DNA of 44,688 nt from Lachnospiraceae bacterium UBA7160 (GTDB lineage Bacteria; Bacillota; Clostridia; Lachnospirales; Lachnospiraceae): the NCBI GenBank assembly GCA_002491565.1, contig DKWE01000066.1, forward strand, positions 1,525 to 46,212. The letters run 5' to 3'. Positions 7,647 to 16,679 of the stretch are shown in pieces (position 1 is the stretch's first letter; the number at the start of each line of letters is the position of its first letter). The notes under the pieces were generated by a model that worked only from the letters and a program-made list of their open reading frames with translations, was not told the DNA's origin and searched no databases. A program made the position numbers and the translations under genes.

Positions 7647-9776
7647 TTACGACACAAGCTCAAAATCAACCGTTTTGGCGTCTTTATCCGCTCCAGTGAC
7701 ACGGATCCTTATCGTGTCGCCCAGCCGGAAGACGCGCCCGGTCGCAATCCCATACATCTCATTTGTATCCTGCTGGAAATAATACCGGTCATCATACATA
7801 CGGCTGACGTGAATCAGTCCCTCAACGGTATTCGGCAGCTCTGCATACATTCCGTACGAGGTCATCCCGGAGATCACCGCATCGTATTCCTCCCCGATAT
7901 GGTGCTTCATATACTCGGCCTTTTTCATTTTCACGGTATCGCGCTCTGCCTCATCCGCACGGCGCTCCGTCCGGCTGCACTGCGCTGCCACCTCTCCCAG
8001 CAGCTCGTGATAATGTGCGGTGCGCGCTTCATCCAGCTGCCCGTGCAGCACCTCCTTGATAATCCGATGAATCTGAAGATCCGGGTAACGGCGGATCGGT
8101 GAGGTAAAATGACAGTAATACTTTGCCGCCAGTCCAAAATGGCCGGTACAGTCTGTCGTATACATTGCCTGCCTCATTGAACGCAGCGTCATACGGCTGA
8201 TCATCCCCTCCTCCGGCGTATCCTCAATCCGCGCCAGCAGCTTCTGCAGCTCCTTTGGATGAACCTCTTTGGAGATTCCCTTCATCCCATAGCCATAGTT
8301 TGAAATAAACTGCGCAAGCGCACGTATTTTTTCCGGGTCCGGTGTGTCATGCGTCCGGTACAAAAAGGGCGCCTCCTGCCAGTAAAAGTCCTCGGCAACC
8401 GTCTCATTTGCCGCCAGCATGAAATCCCCGATCAGCCTGGTCGCCACGTTCTGCTCATACGCTTTGATCTCCACCGGAATGCCGTTCTCATCCAGCAGCA
8501 CCTTTGCCTCCGGAAAATCAAAATCAATGGCTCCCCGTTTTCTCCTCTTTGCACGCAGAAGCCCGGAGAGCTCTGCCATCTCCTCCAGCATCGGCACAAG
8601 CGGCGCACACGCTCCCCGCAGAGGATGTTCCGGATCCTCCAGAATATTCTTCACCTCTGTGTAAGACATCCTGCGGTCCACACGGATCACCGTCTCTGCA
8701 ATCTCATGTGCTGCAATCGTTCCGTTCTGGTCAATTTTCATCAGGCAGCTTAAAGCCAGCCGGTCTTCCCCTGCATTCAGGGAACAGATGCCATTGGAGA
8801 GACGCCGCGGCAGCATCGGAATCACGCGGTCCGCGAGGTAAACGCTCGTCCCGCGCTGCAGCGCCTCGCAGTCCAGTGCACTGTGCTCCTTAACATAGTG
8901 CGAAACATCCGCAATGTGCACGCCAAGATGATAATAAGTCCCGTCAAAGGCAAGAGAAACTGCATCATCCAGATCCTTTGCATCCTCTCCGTCAATCGTC
9001 ACCATCTGCACATCCCGCAGATCTTTCCGCCCTTCCAGATCCTCAGCACGAACTTCGTCCGGAACCTGTTCCGCCTGGCGCAGCACGCGCTCCGGAAACT
9101 CCAGCGGCAGATCATAGCCATACACCACAGAAAGGATATCCGTGCCCGGGTCGCTGATATGCCCGATAATTTTCGTCACTCTTCCCTCTGGCAGATGCTT
9201 CTGATCCCCGTATGAGGTCAGCGTGACGAGCACCTTATGTCCGGGCATGGCTCCCCTGCTCCGCTCCGGCGACACATAAATCTCCGTGGTCAGCCGCGTA
9301 TTGTCTGGCACCACGAAGCTGCGCATCCGATTTTTCCGGAATGTTCCGACCAGCTCCTTTACCGCATGTTCCAGAATCCGTACTACCACGCCCTCCTGGC
9401 GCCGGCCGGGCGACGGCGCCTCCAGAGCAACCTGCACGGTATCCCCATGCAGCGCGCTGTTCGTGTCCCGCTCAGAAATAAAGATATCTTCCTCGCGCCC
9501 CTCAACCCGCACAAATCCAAAGCCACGCGGATTCGCGAGAAACGTCCCGGTCACATACTGTGCTGTCGCTTTGCGGTATTTCCCCTTGACTGTCACCTCA
9601 ATGGAGCCATCTGCGAGAAGCGCATCCAGCACTTCCTCTAATTCCGCGCGGTTCTCCTTTGGAATGTCCAGCAGAATCGCGATCTCCTTTAATTTCATCG
9701 GGACGTACTGCTCATCGCAGATGAACTCGTACAGCATTTTTTTCCGGCGCTCAAATTGTTCTTCCGTCTGTATCAT
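7647..9776 (-). CDS. rnr: Ribonuclease R
   Basis: 3'-5' exoribonuclease of the RNB family, which degrades structured RNA and, with SmpB-tmRNA, faulty mRNA. Domains in order: N-terminal winged helix (VPMKLKEIAILLDIP), cold-shock domain (GTFLANPRGFGFVRV), RNB catalytic domain with the metal-binding aspartates in DGEDAKDLDDAVSLAF, and a C-terminal S1 domain (YDAVISGMTSYGMYAELPNTVEGLIHVS). 709 residues is normal. The ribosome binding site before the ATG at 9776 is weak (GGAGAAGG is about 19 nt upstream), so the exact start is less sure than the call. Confidence 0.95.
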   Translation of the reverse strand: MIQTEEQFERRKKMLYEFICDEQYVPMKLKEIAILLDIPKENRAELEEVLDALLADGSIEVTVKGKYRKATAQYVTGTFLANPRGFGFVRVEGREEDIFISERDTNSALHGDTVQVALEAPSPGRRQEGVVVRILEHAVKELVGTFRKNRMRSFVVPDNTRLTTEIYVSPERSRGAMPGHKVLVTLTSYGDQKHLPEGRVTKIIGHISDPGTDILSVVYGYDLPLEFPERVLRQAEQVPDEVRAEDLEGRKDLRDVQMVTIDGEDAKDLDDAVSLAFDGTYYHLGVHIADVSHYVKEHSALDCEALQRGTSVYLADRVIPMLPRRLSNGICSLNAGEDRLALSCLMKIDQNGTIAAHEIAETVIRVDRRMSYTEVKNILEDPEHPLRGACAPLVPMLEEMAELSGLLRAKRRKRGAIDFDFPEAKVLLDENGIPVEIKAYEQNVATRLIGDFMLAANETVAEDFYWQEAPFLYRTHDTPDPEKIRALAQFISNYGYGMKGISKEVHPKELQKLLARIEDTPEEGMISRMTLRSMRQAMYTTDCTGHFGLAAKYYCHFTSPIRRYPDLQIHRIIKEVLHGQLDEARTAHYHELLGEVAAQCSRTERRADEAERDTVKMKKAEYMKHHIGEEYDAVISGMTSYGMYAELPNTVEGLIHVSRMYDDRYYFQQDTNEMYGIATGRVFRLGDTIRIRVTGADKDAKTVDFELVS

Positions 9777-9896
9777 AATCTAGTTGTCTTCCTTCTCCTT
9801 CTGGCAGGCGATGTCTGTGCTCATGTTCATAAATGAAAGCCCGCCAATCACGCTTTTCAAAAGTTCTCATCCAGATTTGAGTCTAAAATATTCAGC

Positions 9897-10010
9897 GTAC
9901 CGCCTCACTCCTATCTGGCAAAGCTCTGGAGCTTCCCATCGGCAGCGCGGCCAAGTGAGGCGATACCCCGCCGATCGAAGCAGGCACAATCCAATCGGAA
10001 AACAGACAGG
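9897..10010. repeat. Structured dispersed repeat, copy 1
   Basis: Intergenic element between rnr and secG sharing the core CGGCA..GCGGCC.AGTGAGGCGAT with a second copy at 28074-28180 in the same orientation; similarity extends more weakly over about 100 bp, including GCAAAG at the left and CGATC and CAATC/CAATG segments at the right. In this copy GTACCGCCTCACT (9897-9909) pairs with AGTGAGGCGATAC (9954-9966), 13 bp with one G-U. Function unknown; it could be a mobile palindromic element or an RNA structure. Confidence 0.6.
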
Positions 10011-10021
10011 ACTCCCATAGT

Positions 10022-10054
10022 AAAAAGGACCGGTGCACGTATGCATCAGCCCTT
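10022..10054 (-). terminator. Terminator of secG
   Basis: Read on the minus strand, AAGGGCTGATGCA pairs with TGCACCGGTCCTT around a TACG loop (12 of 13 positions pair, two or more as G-U), followed by TTTA. It starts 6 bp after the secG stop. Confidence 0.75.
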
Positions 10055-10060
10055 CGTTCC

Positions 10061-10288
10061 TTAGAAATTCAAATTCAGAATCACAGAGAAGACGATAAAT
10101 ACCACCACGAGTATCGTCGTGATCTGAACCAGCTTTCCTTCCATGGATCGTGACTTATTCTTACCCCAGTAGGTATCTCCAATACCGCCGATCGCACCCA
10201 GCCCGGCATCTTTCCCCTGCTGAGCCAGAATAACAGCAGATAATGCAATACATACTAATATAAAAATAATTGTCAAAAATGTTTTCAC
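10061..10288 (-). CDS. secG: Preprotein translocase subunit SecG
   Basis: Small accessory subunit of the SecYEG protein export channel. It has 75 residues with two membrane helices (about 3-22 and 54-72) joined by the conserved loop QQGKDAGLGAIGG. The start is the GTG at 10288, 9 nt after AGGAGGT; an in-frame ATG at 10363 would add an extra 25 residues that include the promoter region and is rejected. It has its own promoter and terminator and precedes rnr, as in many Firmicutes. Confidence 0.92.
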   Translation of the reverse strand: MKTFLTIIFILVCIALSAVILAQQGKDAGLGAIGGIGDTYWGKNKSRSMEGKLVQITTILVVVFIVFSVILNLNF

Positions 10289-10319
10289 GGTCTCTACACC
10301 TCCTATGCCAAACACAAAC

Positions 10320-10348
10320 AGTCTACCACAGGATGACCGATTTTTCAA
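10320..10348 (-). promoter_or_regulatory. Promoter of secG
   Basis: -35 TTGAAA (10348-10343) and -10 TAGACT (10325-10320) with a 17-bp spacer. The predicted start of transcription is about 25 bp before the GTG codon. Confidence 0.6.
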
Positions 10349-10463
10349 CCATATTTTTACCAAATGTCAAATTAATTGCGCTGTGACAGTTATGCCGTCT
10401 CTTACCTGCAGGCACGGCGTTCCGGCATACTGCTCACAGATGGCCGTAAACAGGAATCGTTTA

Positions 10464-11762
10464 TCAGGCAAACGGCGACTTATATGAGGCTGCGAGACCG
10501 ATATAGTCTTCGATGCGCAGCAGCTGATTATATTTCGCGACGCGCTCTGTCCGGCAGGGGGCGCCAGTCTTGATCTGGCCTGCTGCAGTCGCCACCGCGA
10601 TGTCTGCAATGGCGGTATCCTCCGTCTCACCGGACCGGTGGGACAGGATGCAGCGGTAGCCGCTTTTATGCGCAAGTTCGATTGCATCGAACGCCTCGGT
10701 CAGCGTCCCGATCTGGTTGACCTTGATCAGAATCGCATTTCCTGCCTGTTCTTCGATTCCTCTCTGCAGCCGCTCACGGTTCGTCACAAAAAGATCATCC
10801 CCGACGAGCTGTACTTTCTGTCCGAGCCTTCTCGTCAGCTCCTTCCAGCCTTCCCAGTCGTTCTCGTCCAGTCCATCCTCAATGGACGCAATCGGAAACT
10901 GAAGACATAGATCCTCTAAATACGTGATCATTTCCTCCGTCGTGCGGTACACCTCTGTTCCCTTCATCCGGCTCTCCCCGGGAAAGAAGTACGCCTGCCG
11001 CTCCTCCTGATACAGCTCGCTGGAGGCTGCGTCTAAAGCGATGACAATGTCCCGCTTCATCTGGTATCCTGCCTTTTCTACTGCCTCGCAGATCAGGTAT
11101 AACACGGCAGCTGCATCCTCCAGATCCGGTGCGAATCCTCCTTCATCTCCAACTCCTGTCGCCAGATTTCGCTCCTTCAACAGACGCTTCAGCGTATGGT
11201 AGATTTCCGCACACATCTGCAGGCCATGTGAGAAACTGTCTGCGCCAACCGGCATGATCATAAATTCCTGCAGATCTACGGTATTATCCGCGTGGCAGCC
11301 GCCGTTTAAAATATTCATCATTGGCACAGGCATCCGATGGGCATGCATGCCGCCGAGATACCGGAACAGCGGCAGATTTAGCGAGCGTGCCGCCGTAGCG
11401 GCAGCAGCCATAGACACCCCAAGGATTCCGTTTGCCCCGAACCTCTTTTTATTTTGGGTTCCGTCCTCCCGGCAGAGAATCCGGTCCAGAGATGCCTGTC
11501 CATAGACATTTTCTCCTATGACGGCATCCGCCAGAATCGTATTGACATAATGGCATGCCTGCTCCACACCCTTTCCGTGGTAGCGCTCCTGTCCGTCGCG
11601 CAGCTCGGCAGCCTCATACTGTCCGGTCGATGCACCGGACGGGACGGCAGCACGACCGACACTTCCATCCTCCGTCATCATCTCTACCTCAACGGTTGGA
11701 TTTCCGCGCGAATCCAGAATTTCCCGCGCATAGACATCTGTGATTGGCATATAATTACACAT
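10464..11762 (-). CDS. eno: Enolase
   Basis: Converts 2-phosphoglycerate to phosphoenolpyruvate in glycolysis. 432 residues. Visible motifs are REILDSRGNPTVEVE near the start, the metal and catalytic segments GDEGGFAPDL, SIEDGLDENDWEGW and GDDLFVTN, the catalytic lysine in LIKVNQIGT, and the C-terminal SHRSGETEDT. The ATG at 11762 lies 9 nt after AGGAGGG; the two upstream in-frame options lack such a site. It ends with a short, slightly non-standard tail (GLAASYKSPFA). Confidence 0.96.
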   Translation of the reverse strand: MCNYMPITDVYAREILDSRGNPTVEVEMMTEDGSVGRAAVPSGASTGQYEAAELRDGQERYHGKGVEQACHYVNTILADAVIGENVYGQASLDRILCREDGTQNKKRFGANGILGVSMAAAATAARSLNLPLFRYLGGMHAHRMPVPMMNILNGGCHADNTVDLQEFMIMPVGADSFSHGLQMCAEIYHTLKRLLKERNLATGVGDEGGFAPDLEDAAAVLYLICEAVEKAGYQMKRDIVIALDAASSELYQEERQAYFFPGESRMKGTEVYRTTEEMITYLEDLCLQFPIASIEDGLDENDWEGWKELTRRLGQKVQLVGDDLFVTNRERLQRGIEEQAGNAILIKVNQIGTLTEAFDAIELAHKSGYRCILSHRSGETEDTAIADIAVATAAGQIKTGAPCRTERVAKYNQLLRIEDYIGLAASYKSPFA

Positions 11763-11969
11763 ATTGCAAAGCCCTCCTGTATTCCGCAAAAATTATTACG
11801 TTCCCTGCACGACGCATTCCGCAATCAGGGAGCGGTAACGAAGCATGATCCTGTTTCTTTGCTTTGCAATAGTGTGTCCCCGGGCGGCTGATTCAAGTCT
11901 GGCAATTCCTGCCGTAGTTACCGTTCCGCCTGTCCGTCTCTGTAGTCACTTCCCCGCTCAGAAGCTGAT

Positions 11970-13118
11970 CTACTCCTGCGGTTCTTCCGGCTGCGTCCGG
12001 ATCGGAATTCCGTTTACCTCAACTGAGTTTTCCGCAGGAATAACAAAATAAGGACGGCCGTCAAGAATCCGTGTTTCAATGAGATCCGCGCGGTCCGGCT
12101 TCACCTGGATGACGACGTCCGGCGTGCGGATCTCAAACTTGCGGGTGTTGACCAGATTGGAAACGACAATCGGCGCTTTCACCTCTCCGCCCGCTGCCTG
12201 CTCAAATTCTTCGTCGAAATGCTCCAGCACCTCATCGTTCGCTCCGTTATCATAGAGCAGCCGTTTCATATCCTCTTTTTCCAGCCGCACTGGTTCCGGC
12301 TCATCCTTGTGCTCCTCCAGAAGACTGTTCAGCGTCTCATGGATTGTTTTCACCGTCTCATAGGTACAGTCAGAAAGCAAAGTGTCCGCAACAAGAGTAT
12401 TAAAGGTTTCTTTCTGAGAGGTGGCAGTCAGCGGCAGCTCACAGCCAAGAAGGGAACGCGCGAACTCCGGGTTCAGCTCGTCCGGATTCTTTGAATAATA
12501 GAGGATGCTGTGAATATCCGTATTCCGCTCTGTAAACGCCGGGAACAAGAAGCCGGTCACTGGCATCTCCACAAACCAGTCCCGGATGCGCTCGCCAATC
12601 CGATTCGTCTCTACATTATAAGAAAGTCCCGGCTTCGTCAGACGGACCGGACAGATGGCGCAGAGCACAAACTCATACACCTCATCCGACGCATCGAACT
12701 GCTCCAGATTGTCTGTGCCGCGTCTTGGAATATCATACGCGCCGTGCACCAGGATGATGAAGAAATTGTCCGGGCGCACAAAGGTCTCAATCACCTTGTC
12801 ATAAAATTCATCCAGCAGCTCCTCGTCCTTCAGCTGGCTGTCCTTCAGCTTCATGAGATACTCCTGCGTGCCGCCGCCCGCTTCCTGCTGAAGCGGAAAC
12901 TCCATGTCAAGCAGATTCTTTCCGACTGTACCGGAAAGTGTCTTTTTCAGAATCTCAAAATATTTGAACATCTCCTCCTCAGACAGCGAAAGAAATGCCT
13001 CCTTCATTTTCATGACCTTATTCTTTTCACCATCTACATAGCAGCCGCTGATCCGCGTGAACGGACAGCGGTCCGGCGTAAACTGACGCTTAATCTCTGC
13101 AATTTCTTTCTTATTCAT
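11970..13118 (-). CDS. DUF4317 family protein
   Basis: 382-residue soluble protein that resembles the DUF4317 family of Clostridia, whose function is unknown. It opens MNKKEIAEIKRQFTPDRCPF and contains CPFTRISGCYVDGEKNK, a pattern shared by the family as I recall it. It is rich in Glu and Asp and has no signal peptide or membrane segment. The start at 13118 is chosen for the AGAAGG site 8 nt upstream; an ATG 12 codons further upstream lacks one. It is 207 bp upstream of eno with no terminator between, so read-through is possible. Confidence 0.75.
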   Translation of the reverse strand: MNKKEIAEIKRQFTPDRCPFTRISGCYVDGEKNKVMKMKEAFLSLSEEEMFKYFEILKKTLSGTVGKNLLDMEFPLQQEAGGGTQEYLMKLKDSQLKDEELLDEFYDKVIETFVRPDNFFIILVHGAYDIPRRGTDNLEQFDASDEVYEFVLCAICPVRLTKPGLSYNVETNRIGERIRDWFVEMPVTGFLFPAFTERNTDIHSILYYSKNPDELNPEFARSLLGCELPLTATSQKETFNTLVADTLLSDCTYETVKTIHETLNSLLEEHKDEPEPVRLEKEDMKRLLYDNGANDEVLEHFDEEFEQAAGGEVKAPIVVSNLVNTRKFEIRTPDVVIQVKPDRADLIETRILDGRPYFVIPAENSVEVNGIPIRTQPEEPQE

Positions 13119-13460
13119 CAAATTACCTTCTTTCGTAATCAAAACTTTCATCGCAGCCAACAAGGTACCAGGCCAGCTGCAAGACATCTGGTTATCCGCT
13201 TCGGCCGGTGCAAAACGTGTGCAGCTGACACATAACACCACTAAATATTCCATACAGCCGGGCCTGGCTGCATGGCTCGTTGCTCGCGGGAATAAAAACG
13301 AGCGGAAACAACTGTTTCGCACAGCTGCTGCCACTCGTTTTTCTGCACAGACTTCACAGAAAATACTCTGCTGCAAGATTCCTGCCTGATCCCTTATTCA
13401 CAAGTAAAGGCTCCTCTGCAAGCAACGGAGCAGCAAGCCTGCAGCGCTGCCATACGATAT
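13119..13460. other. Intergenic region with one terminator
   Basis: Gap between the DUF4317 gene and the Dabb gene. It holds the hairpin at 13294-13342. I see no supported gene; the open frame running upstream from the DUF4317 gene lacks a ribosome binding site and coding character. Confidence 0.5.
13294..13342 (-). terminator. Terminator after the Dabb gene
   Basis: Read on the minus strand, AAAAACGAGTGG pairs with CCGCTCGTTTTT around a 25-nt loop and ends in a U tract. The A-rich left arm makes it work in either direction. It separates the Dabb gene from the DUF4317 gene. Confidence 0.7.
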
Positions 13461-13760
13461 CTACTCATAGTCCAGGCATGCCCGGTCCCGCACAAACGGG
13501 CGGACATACGTATCTGCAACCGCCACATGTGCCGGATGCTTTGCGTACACCGCGATATCCGAAGCCTGCTCAAATGTCGTCACCAGCGCCATCTCATGCG
13601 TGCTGGACGGAATCAGCTCCCCTACAAACCGAATACTGACAAGCCCAGGAATCTTTCCGGTCAGTCCCGCAAACTGCTCCGCCATCGCTGCCTTCAGCTC
13701 CGGCTTCTTCTCCTCCGGGATCTCCTCTTTAAATTTCCACATCACAATATGATGTACCAT
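13461..13760 (-). CDS. Dabb family (stress-responsive A/B barrel) protein
   Basis: 99-residue single-domain protein beginning MVHHIVMWKFKEE, the characteristic Dabb opening, with VALVTTFEQASDIAVYAKHPAHVAVADTYVRPF-like middle typical of dimeric ferredoxin-fold barrels (the window reads EMALVTTFEQ and YAKHPAHVAVAD). The ATG follows GAGGAGG by 7 nt. Such proteins are of mostly unknown function. It is flanked by terminators on both sides, so it is a single-gene unit. Confidence 0.85.
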   Translation of the reverse strand: MVHHIVMWKFKEEIPEEKKPELKAAMAEQFAGLTGKIPGLVSIRFVGELIPSSTHEMALVTTFEQASDIAVYAKHPAHVAVADTYVRPFVRDRACLDYE

Positions 13761-13883
13761 GCCGCATCCTCCTCTTTGATCTTCCCTTTTGCGTTTTTAC
13801 TATATCATGCTTCCCCATTCTTTTCAAATGTTTTTTCAAGCATCTCTGCAGCTTTTATATTTATTATACGGACTCAGATTCGA

Positions 13884-13928
13884 TAAAAGAGGAACCTCTT
13901 GCAGCCTTCCGGCCACAAGAAGTTCCTC
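13884..13928 (-). terminator. Terminator after the cytosine-permease-type gene
   Basis: Read on the minus strand, GAGGAACTTCTTG pairs with CAAGAGGTTCCTC (13 bp, one G-U), extended by an inner GCC-GGAA-GGC stem loop, and is followed by TTTTAT. It closes the PRTase/permease operon. Confidence 0.85.
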
Positions 13929-13946
13929 CGTCGTACTGTTCACATT

Positions 13947-15194
13947 CTATTTCTTCTCTACAACCTGTCCGATCAGATAGCAGACTACCGCGACCACCAT
14001 TCCATTGATCGAGGCGATCCCCCAGTGCAGCAGATTTGCCGTCACCGCACCGAGCACGACGCCAGCCACAGCAAACCAGTTGACCTCCCTTAAACTGCCG
14101 CCGTTGCCCGCATAATCCTCCTTGTGCATGAAATAGTCAAGCACAAGAAGAATGCCGATTGGCGGAAGCGTGCAGTTGAGGATGTTCAGCCAGTCACAGA
14201 AATTGTAGTAAAGCCATACCGCCGCAACTGTCCCGATGATGCCGGATACGAGAACCATCGGCTTTTTCTTCTGGTGGAAGATATTGGAAAGCCCGAGCCC
14301 GGCCGAATACAGCGCGTTGTCGTTTGTTGTCCAGATGTTGAGGCCAAGCACGAGCACTGCAAGATAAAACAGGTTCAGGTTGATCATAACCTCAAAGATA
14401 TCGTTACCGCCGACAAAAATCGACGAAACCGCTCCGAAGAAAAACATCAGCGAGTTGCCGATGAAAAATGCAACCACGGTCGTCAGCGCACCTACTGCCC
14501 CATTCTTCGCAAAACGCGTAAAGTTCGGTGTCGCCGTGCCGCCGGATACAAAAGAGCCAACCACGAGACCGGCGCCGCCAATCACAGTCAGAGTACCACT
14601 CGAAACCGCAAACTGGTCGATGATCGTGCCGTCGCCCCTCTGCACCGCCATAATCATCGCTGCAGTGCCAAGCACTGCGACAAGCGGCACTGCAATATAG
14701 CTGACAATCGTAAGAGACTTGATCCCAAAATACGCGGACGCAGTCATACAGATACCCGCAATGATCACGAGCGCCCACTGTGCCATCGTGCTGCCGCCAA
14801 GCAACTCCTTCGATACCGGGATTGCAAACATCGCAATTCCGACGCCGAACCAGCCAATCTGCGTGAAGCTGATCATCGCAGAAGACAGATAAGAACCCTT
14901 CCTGCCGAACGTGCGCTGCGCAAGCAGATCCATGCTGAGCCCGGTCTTCGCACCGACGTAGCCGAGCAATCCTGTGTACAGACCCAGAATCGCACCTCCG
15001 AGCAGCAGCGCCTTGAGGAATCCCCAGAAATCAAGTCCATCCGCGAGCTCCTGACCTACCCACATGCTTGCCGAGAAAAACGTAAACCCAAGCATGATCA
15101 TGAACATCGTCAGAATGCTTCTTCTGCTCCCCTCCGGTACTGCGGACTCCGCATAGTCAATGTCTATCACCGTTGTTTTTGTGTCATTTTTCAA
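13947..15194 (-). CDS. codB: Cytosine permease-type transporter (NCS1 family)
   Basis: Inner-membrane nucleobase importer of the NCS1 family, about 12 membrane helices over 415 residues. The segments FFSASMWVGQELADGL, GYVGAKTGLSMDLLAQRTFG and GLNIWTTNDNALYSAGLGLS match CodB-type proteins. The start is assigned to the TTG at 15194, 8 nt after GGGAGG; the ATG at 15212 overlaps that ribosome binding site and has no good site of its own. It is the second gene of a unit with the PRTase-like protein (135-bp gap, no terminator). No cytosine deaminase is nearby, so the substrate may be another nucleobase. Confidence 0.85.
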   Translation of the reverse strand: MKNDTKTTVIDIDYAESAVPEGSRRSILTMFMIMLGFTFFSASMWVGQELADGLDFWGFLKALLLGGAILGLYTGLLGYVGAKTGLSMDLLAQRTFGRKGSYLSSAMISFTQIGWFGVGIAMFAIPVSKELLGGSTMAQWALVIIAGICMTASAYFGIKSLTIVSYIAVPLVAVLGTAAMIMAVQRGDGTIIDQFAVSSGTLTVIGGAGLVVGSFVSGGTATPNFTRFAKNGAVGALTTVVAFFIGNSLMFFFGAVSSIFVGGNDIFEVMINLNLFYLAVLVLGLNIWTTNDNALYSAGLGLSNIFHQKKKPMVLVSGIIGTVAAVWLYYNFCDWLNILNCTLPPIGILLVLDYFMHKEDYAGNGGSLREVNWFAVAGVVLGAVTANLLHWGIASINGMVVAVVCYLIGQVVEKK

Positions 15195-15329
15195 TTTCTC
15201 TTCCTCCCTCATTCCGTTTGTATTCCCTGCAGGAAATCACCCCTGGTCCGTGCACTGGCATGCTCATGTTCCGCCTGACAGCACTGCCTGTGTTTCTCCT
15301 GCTGTGTCGTCATCTGTCGGCCATGCCAT

Positions 15330-16418
15330 TCAGATCATATATTTATGAAGCGCGGAAGAAAATTCCTGGATTCTCTCCTCCGCGATCTCCCTGATCTCCA
15401 CATCCTTCAGGCTCTCAATGTAGCCCTGCTCCTGCTTGTACAGCCACTTTGCACGGGATTCCTTGATCTTTTCATAGTGATTCCGATGCACCCACTCCTC
15501 ATAGCTTACCGGTGTCGGGTAGCCAAGCTTTTCATCGAGGAGCGCCTTCTTATCAATCTGTCCGGAGCGTTCCAAAAGCCCCTTCCAGAACGCAAGGACC
15601 TCCTCAACATGTTCATAGATCTCGTATCTGCGCGCGCCTCCGTCATAAATCACACATTTTTCAAAAAGCGGATTTCGCATCGAGAGCGTCTGTCTGCGGA
15701 ATTCCGGTGCGACAATGCCGCCCTTCCAGTAGAAATCAACGCCGGGAAGGTTGATCCCGGATACGCCCTTATCCTCGTAGGTGCTGAAAATCCCCTCATA
15801 ATACACTGCAATGAATCCCTCAAACTCCGGCCAGAACTCCCGGAACTCTAAGGTCAGGCGCTCCAGCAGATCGATCCCCTTCGTGCCGCCAATCGTAAAA
15901 ATAATGATGTTGCGCAGCCTCATGCCGTGCTCACGATAAAAGTCCGTCACATAGCGCAGACAATGAACCAGCGTTTCCCCGGTCGCAATAATATCACCGA
16001 TTAGCAGCGTGCTGTCCGGCACCATGGTGAGCTTACTGTACTTGATCGCAAGTCCTGCAATCTGATCCTGTTCAAATACGCGCTCGCTCGACAGAAAGCT
16101 GATGTCATGCACACGGATGTGTTCGCGGTAGCAGCTCTCCTCAAGGGGGTAATTCAGCGCACCTCTCAGAATCGAGAGAATGTTCGCAGTCGTCACCTTC
16201 TTCTGCTCCTTAAAATAGTACAGCATCTGAGAAGTCGACTGGAGCAGGCAGCGGTAAACCTCATATCCAACTACCTCGGGGACATTCAGCAATTTCCGCG
16301 TCTCCGCCTCCGACACGACGTAATACTCATTCAGATAATCTCCGCCCTCCAGCCGGTAGCAGTCTACTCCCTGCTCCGAAAATTCAGGTGCCAGCGTCAC
16401 TTCATCCCAGTTCTTCAT
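15330..16418 (-). CDS. Phosphoribosyltransferase-like protein
   Basis: 362-residue soluble protein with a PRPP-binding-like loop, LLIGDIIATGETL (residues 138-150), and an upstream segment NILSILRGALNYPLEES (79-95) that resembles the pyrophosphate loop of type I phosphoribosyltransferases. A long C-terminal extension (about residues 200-362) is not part of the basic fold. The ATG is 8 nt after GGGAGG. It lies upstream of the cytosine-permease-type gene and behind an attenuator-like leader, so it may salvage the imported nucleobase. The acceptor base is unknown, and the protein is far longer than Upp, Apt or Hpt. Confidence 0.7.
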   Translation of the reverse strand: MKNWDEVTLAPEFSEQGVDCYRLEGGDYLNEYYVVSEAETRKLLNVPEVVGYEVYRCLLQSTSQMLYYFKEQKKVTTANILSILRGALNYPLEESCYREHIRVHDISFLSSERVFEQDQIAGLAIKYSKLTMVPDSTLLIGDIIATGETLVHCLRYVTDFYREHGMRLRNIIIFTIGGTKGIDLLERLTLEFREFWPEFEGFIAVYYEGIFSTYEDKGVSGINLPGVDFYWKGGIVAPEFRRQTLSMRNPLFEKCVIYDGGARRYEIYEHVEEVLAFWKGLLERSGQIDKKALLDEKLGYPTPVSYEEWVHRNHYEKIKESRAKWLYKQEQGYIESLKDVEIREIAEERIQEFSSALHKYMI

Positions 16419-16573
16419 CTGCAGTTCCTCCCTGTTTTGCATGTTCACCCCACAGCAGACATGATAGATTACCGCCAACGTTCTTCCGCCGCTTTTTCGC
16501 AACAGGAAATGCTCCGGACATATAAAAAGAAGCGCGAAATACATTCCCGCGCAGACCGAAGCCGCCATGGCAT

Positions 16574-16619
16574 AAAAACAGGCTGCACTTCACCTGGAAG
16601 CCAGCCTATTTGCTGATTC
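16574..16619 (-). promoter_or_regulatory. Candidate transcription attenuator in the PRTase/permease leader
   Basis: Between the promoter and the coding start (156 nt before the ATG), the minus strand carries a terminator hairpin: AGGCTG pairs with CAGCCT and an inner CTTC with GAAG, followed by GTTTTTAT (16607-16574). An alternative hairpin at 16619-16597 joins GAATCAGC to GCTGGCTTC (8 bp, one bulge) and uses the left arm of the terminator, so the two cannot coexist. This is the layout of an antiterminator/terminator switch. The sensing part, if any, would be the short leader just upstream; I recognise no known riboswitch or PyrR loop in it. Confidence 0.65.
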
Positions 16620-16650
16620 TATTCCGTCCGTCTCTTATTCAACTGAAAAA

Positions 16651-16679
16651 ATAATATATGAAATAAGTTTTCTTGTCAA
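16651..16679 (-). promoter_or_regulatory. Promoter of the PRTase/permease operon
   Basis: Perfect -35 TTGACA (16679-16674) and -10 TATTAT (16656-16651), 17-bp spacer. Transcription would start near 16644, placing the attenuator about 25 nt into the transcript. Confidence 0.8.

Noticed and set aside
1424..15278. Long plus-strand frames opposite core genes (for example 1424-2323 and 14124-15278)
   Set aside because: They lie antisense to cmk, ispH and the permease, have no ribosome binding sites, and show Arg/His/Pro-rich composition typical of the reverse strand of GC-rich genes.
16580..16650. Known riboswitch or PyrR site in the PRTase/permease leader
   Set aside because: The leader is about 40 nt before the terminator and lacks the purine, preQ1, PRPP/ppGpp (ykkC) and PyrR loop consensus sequences I can recognise.
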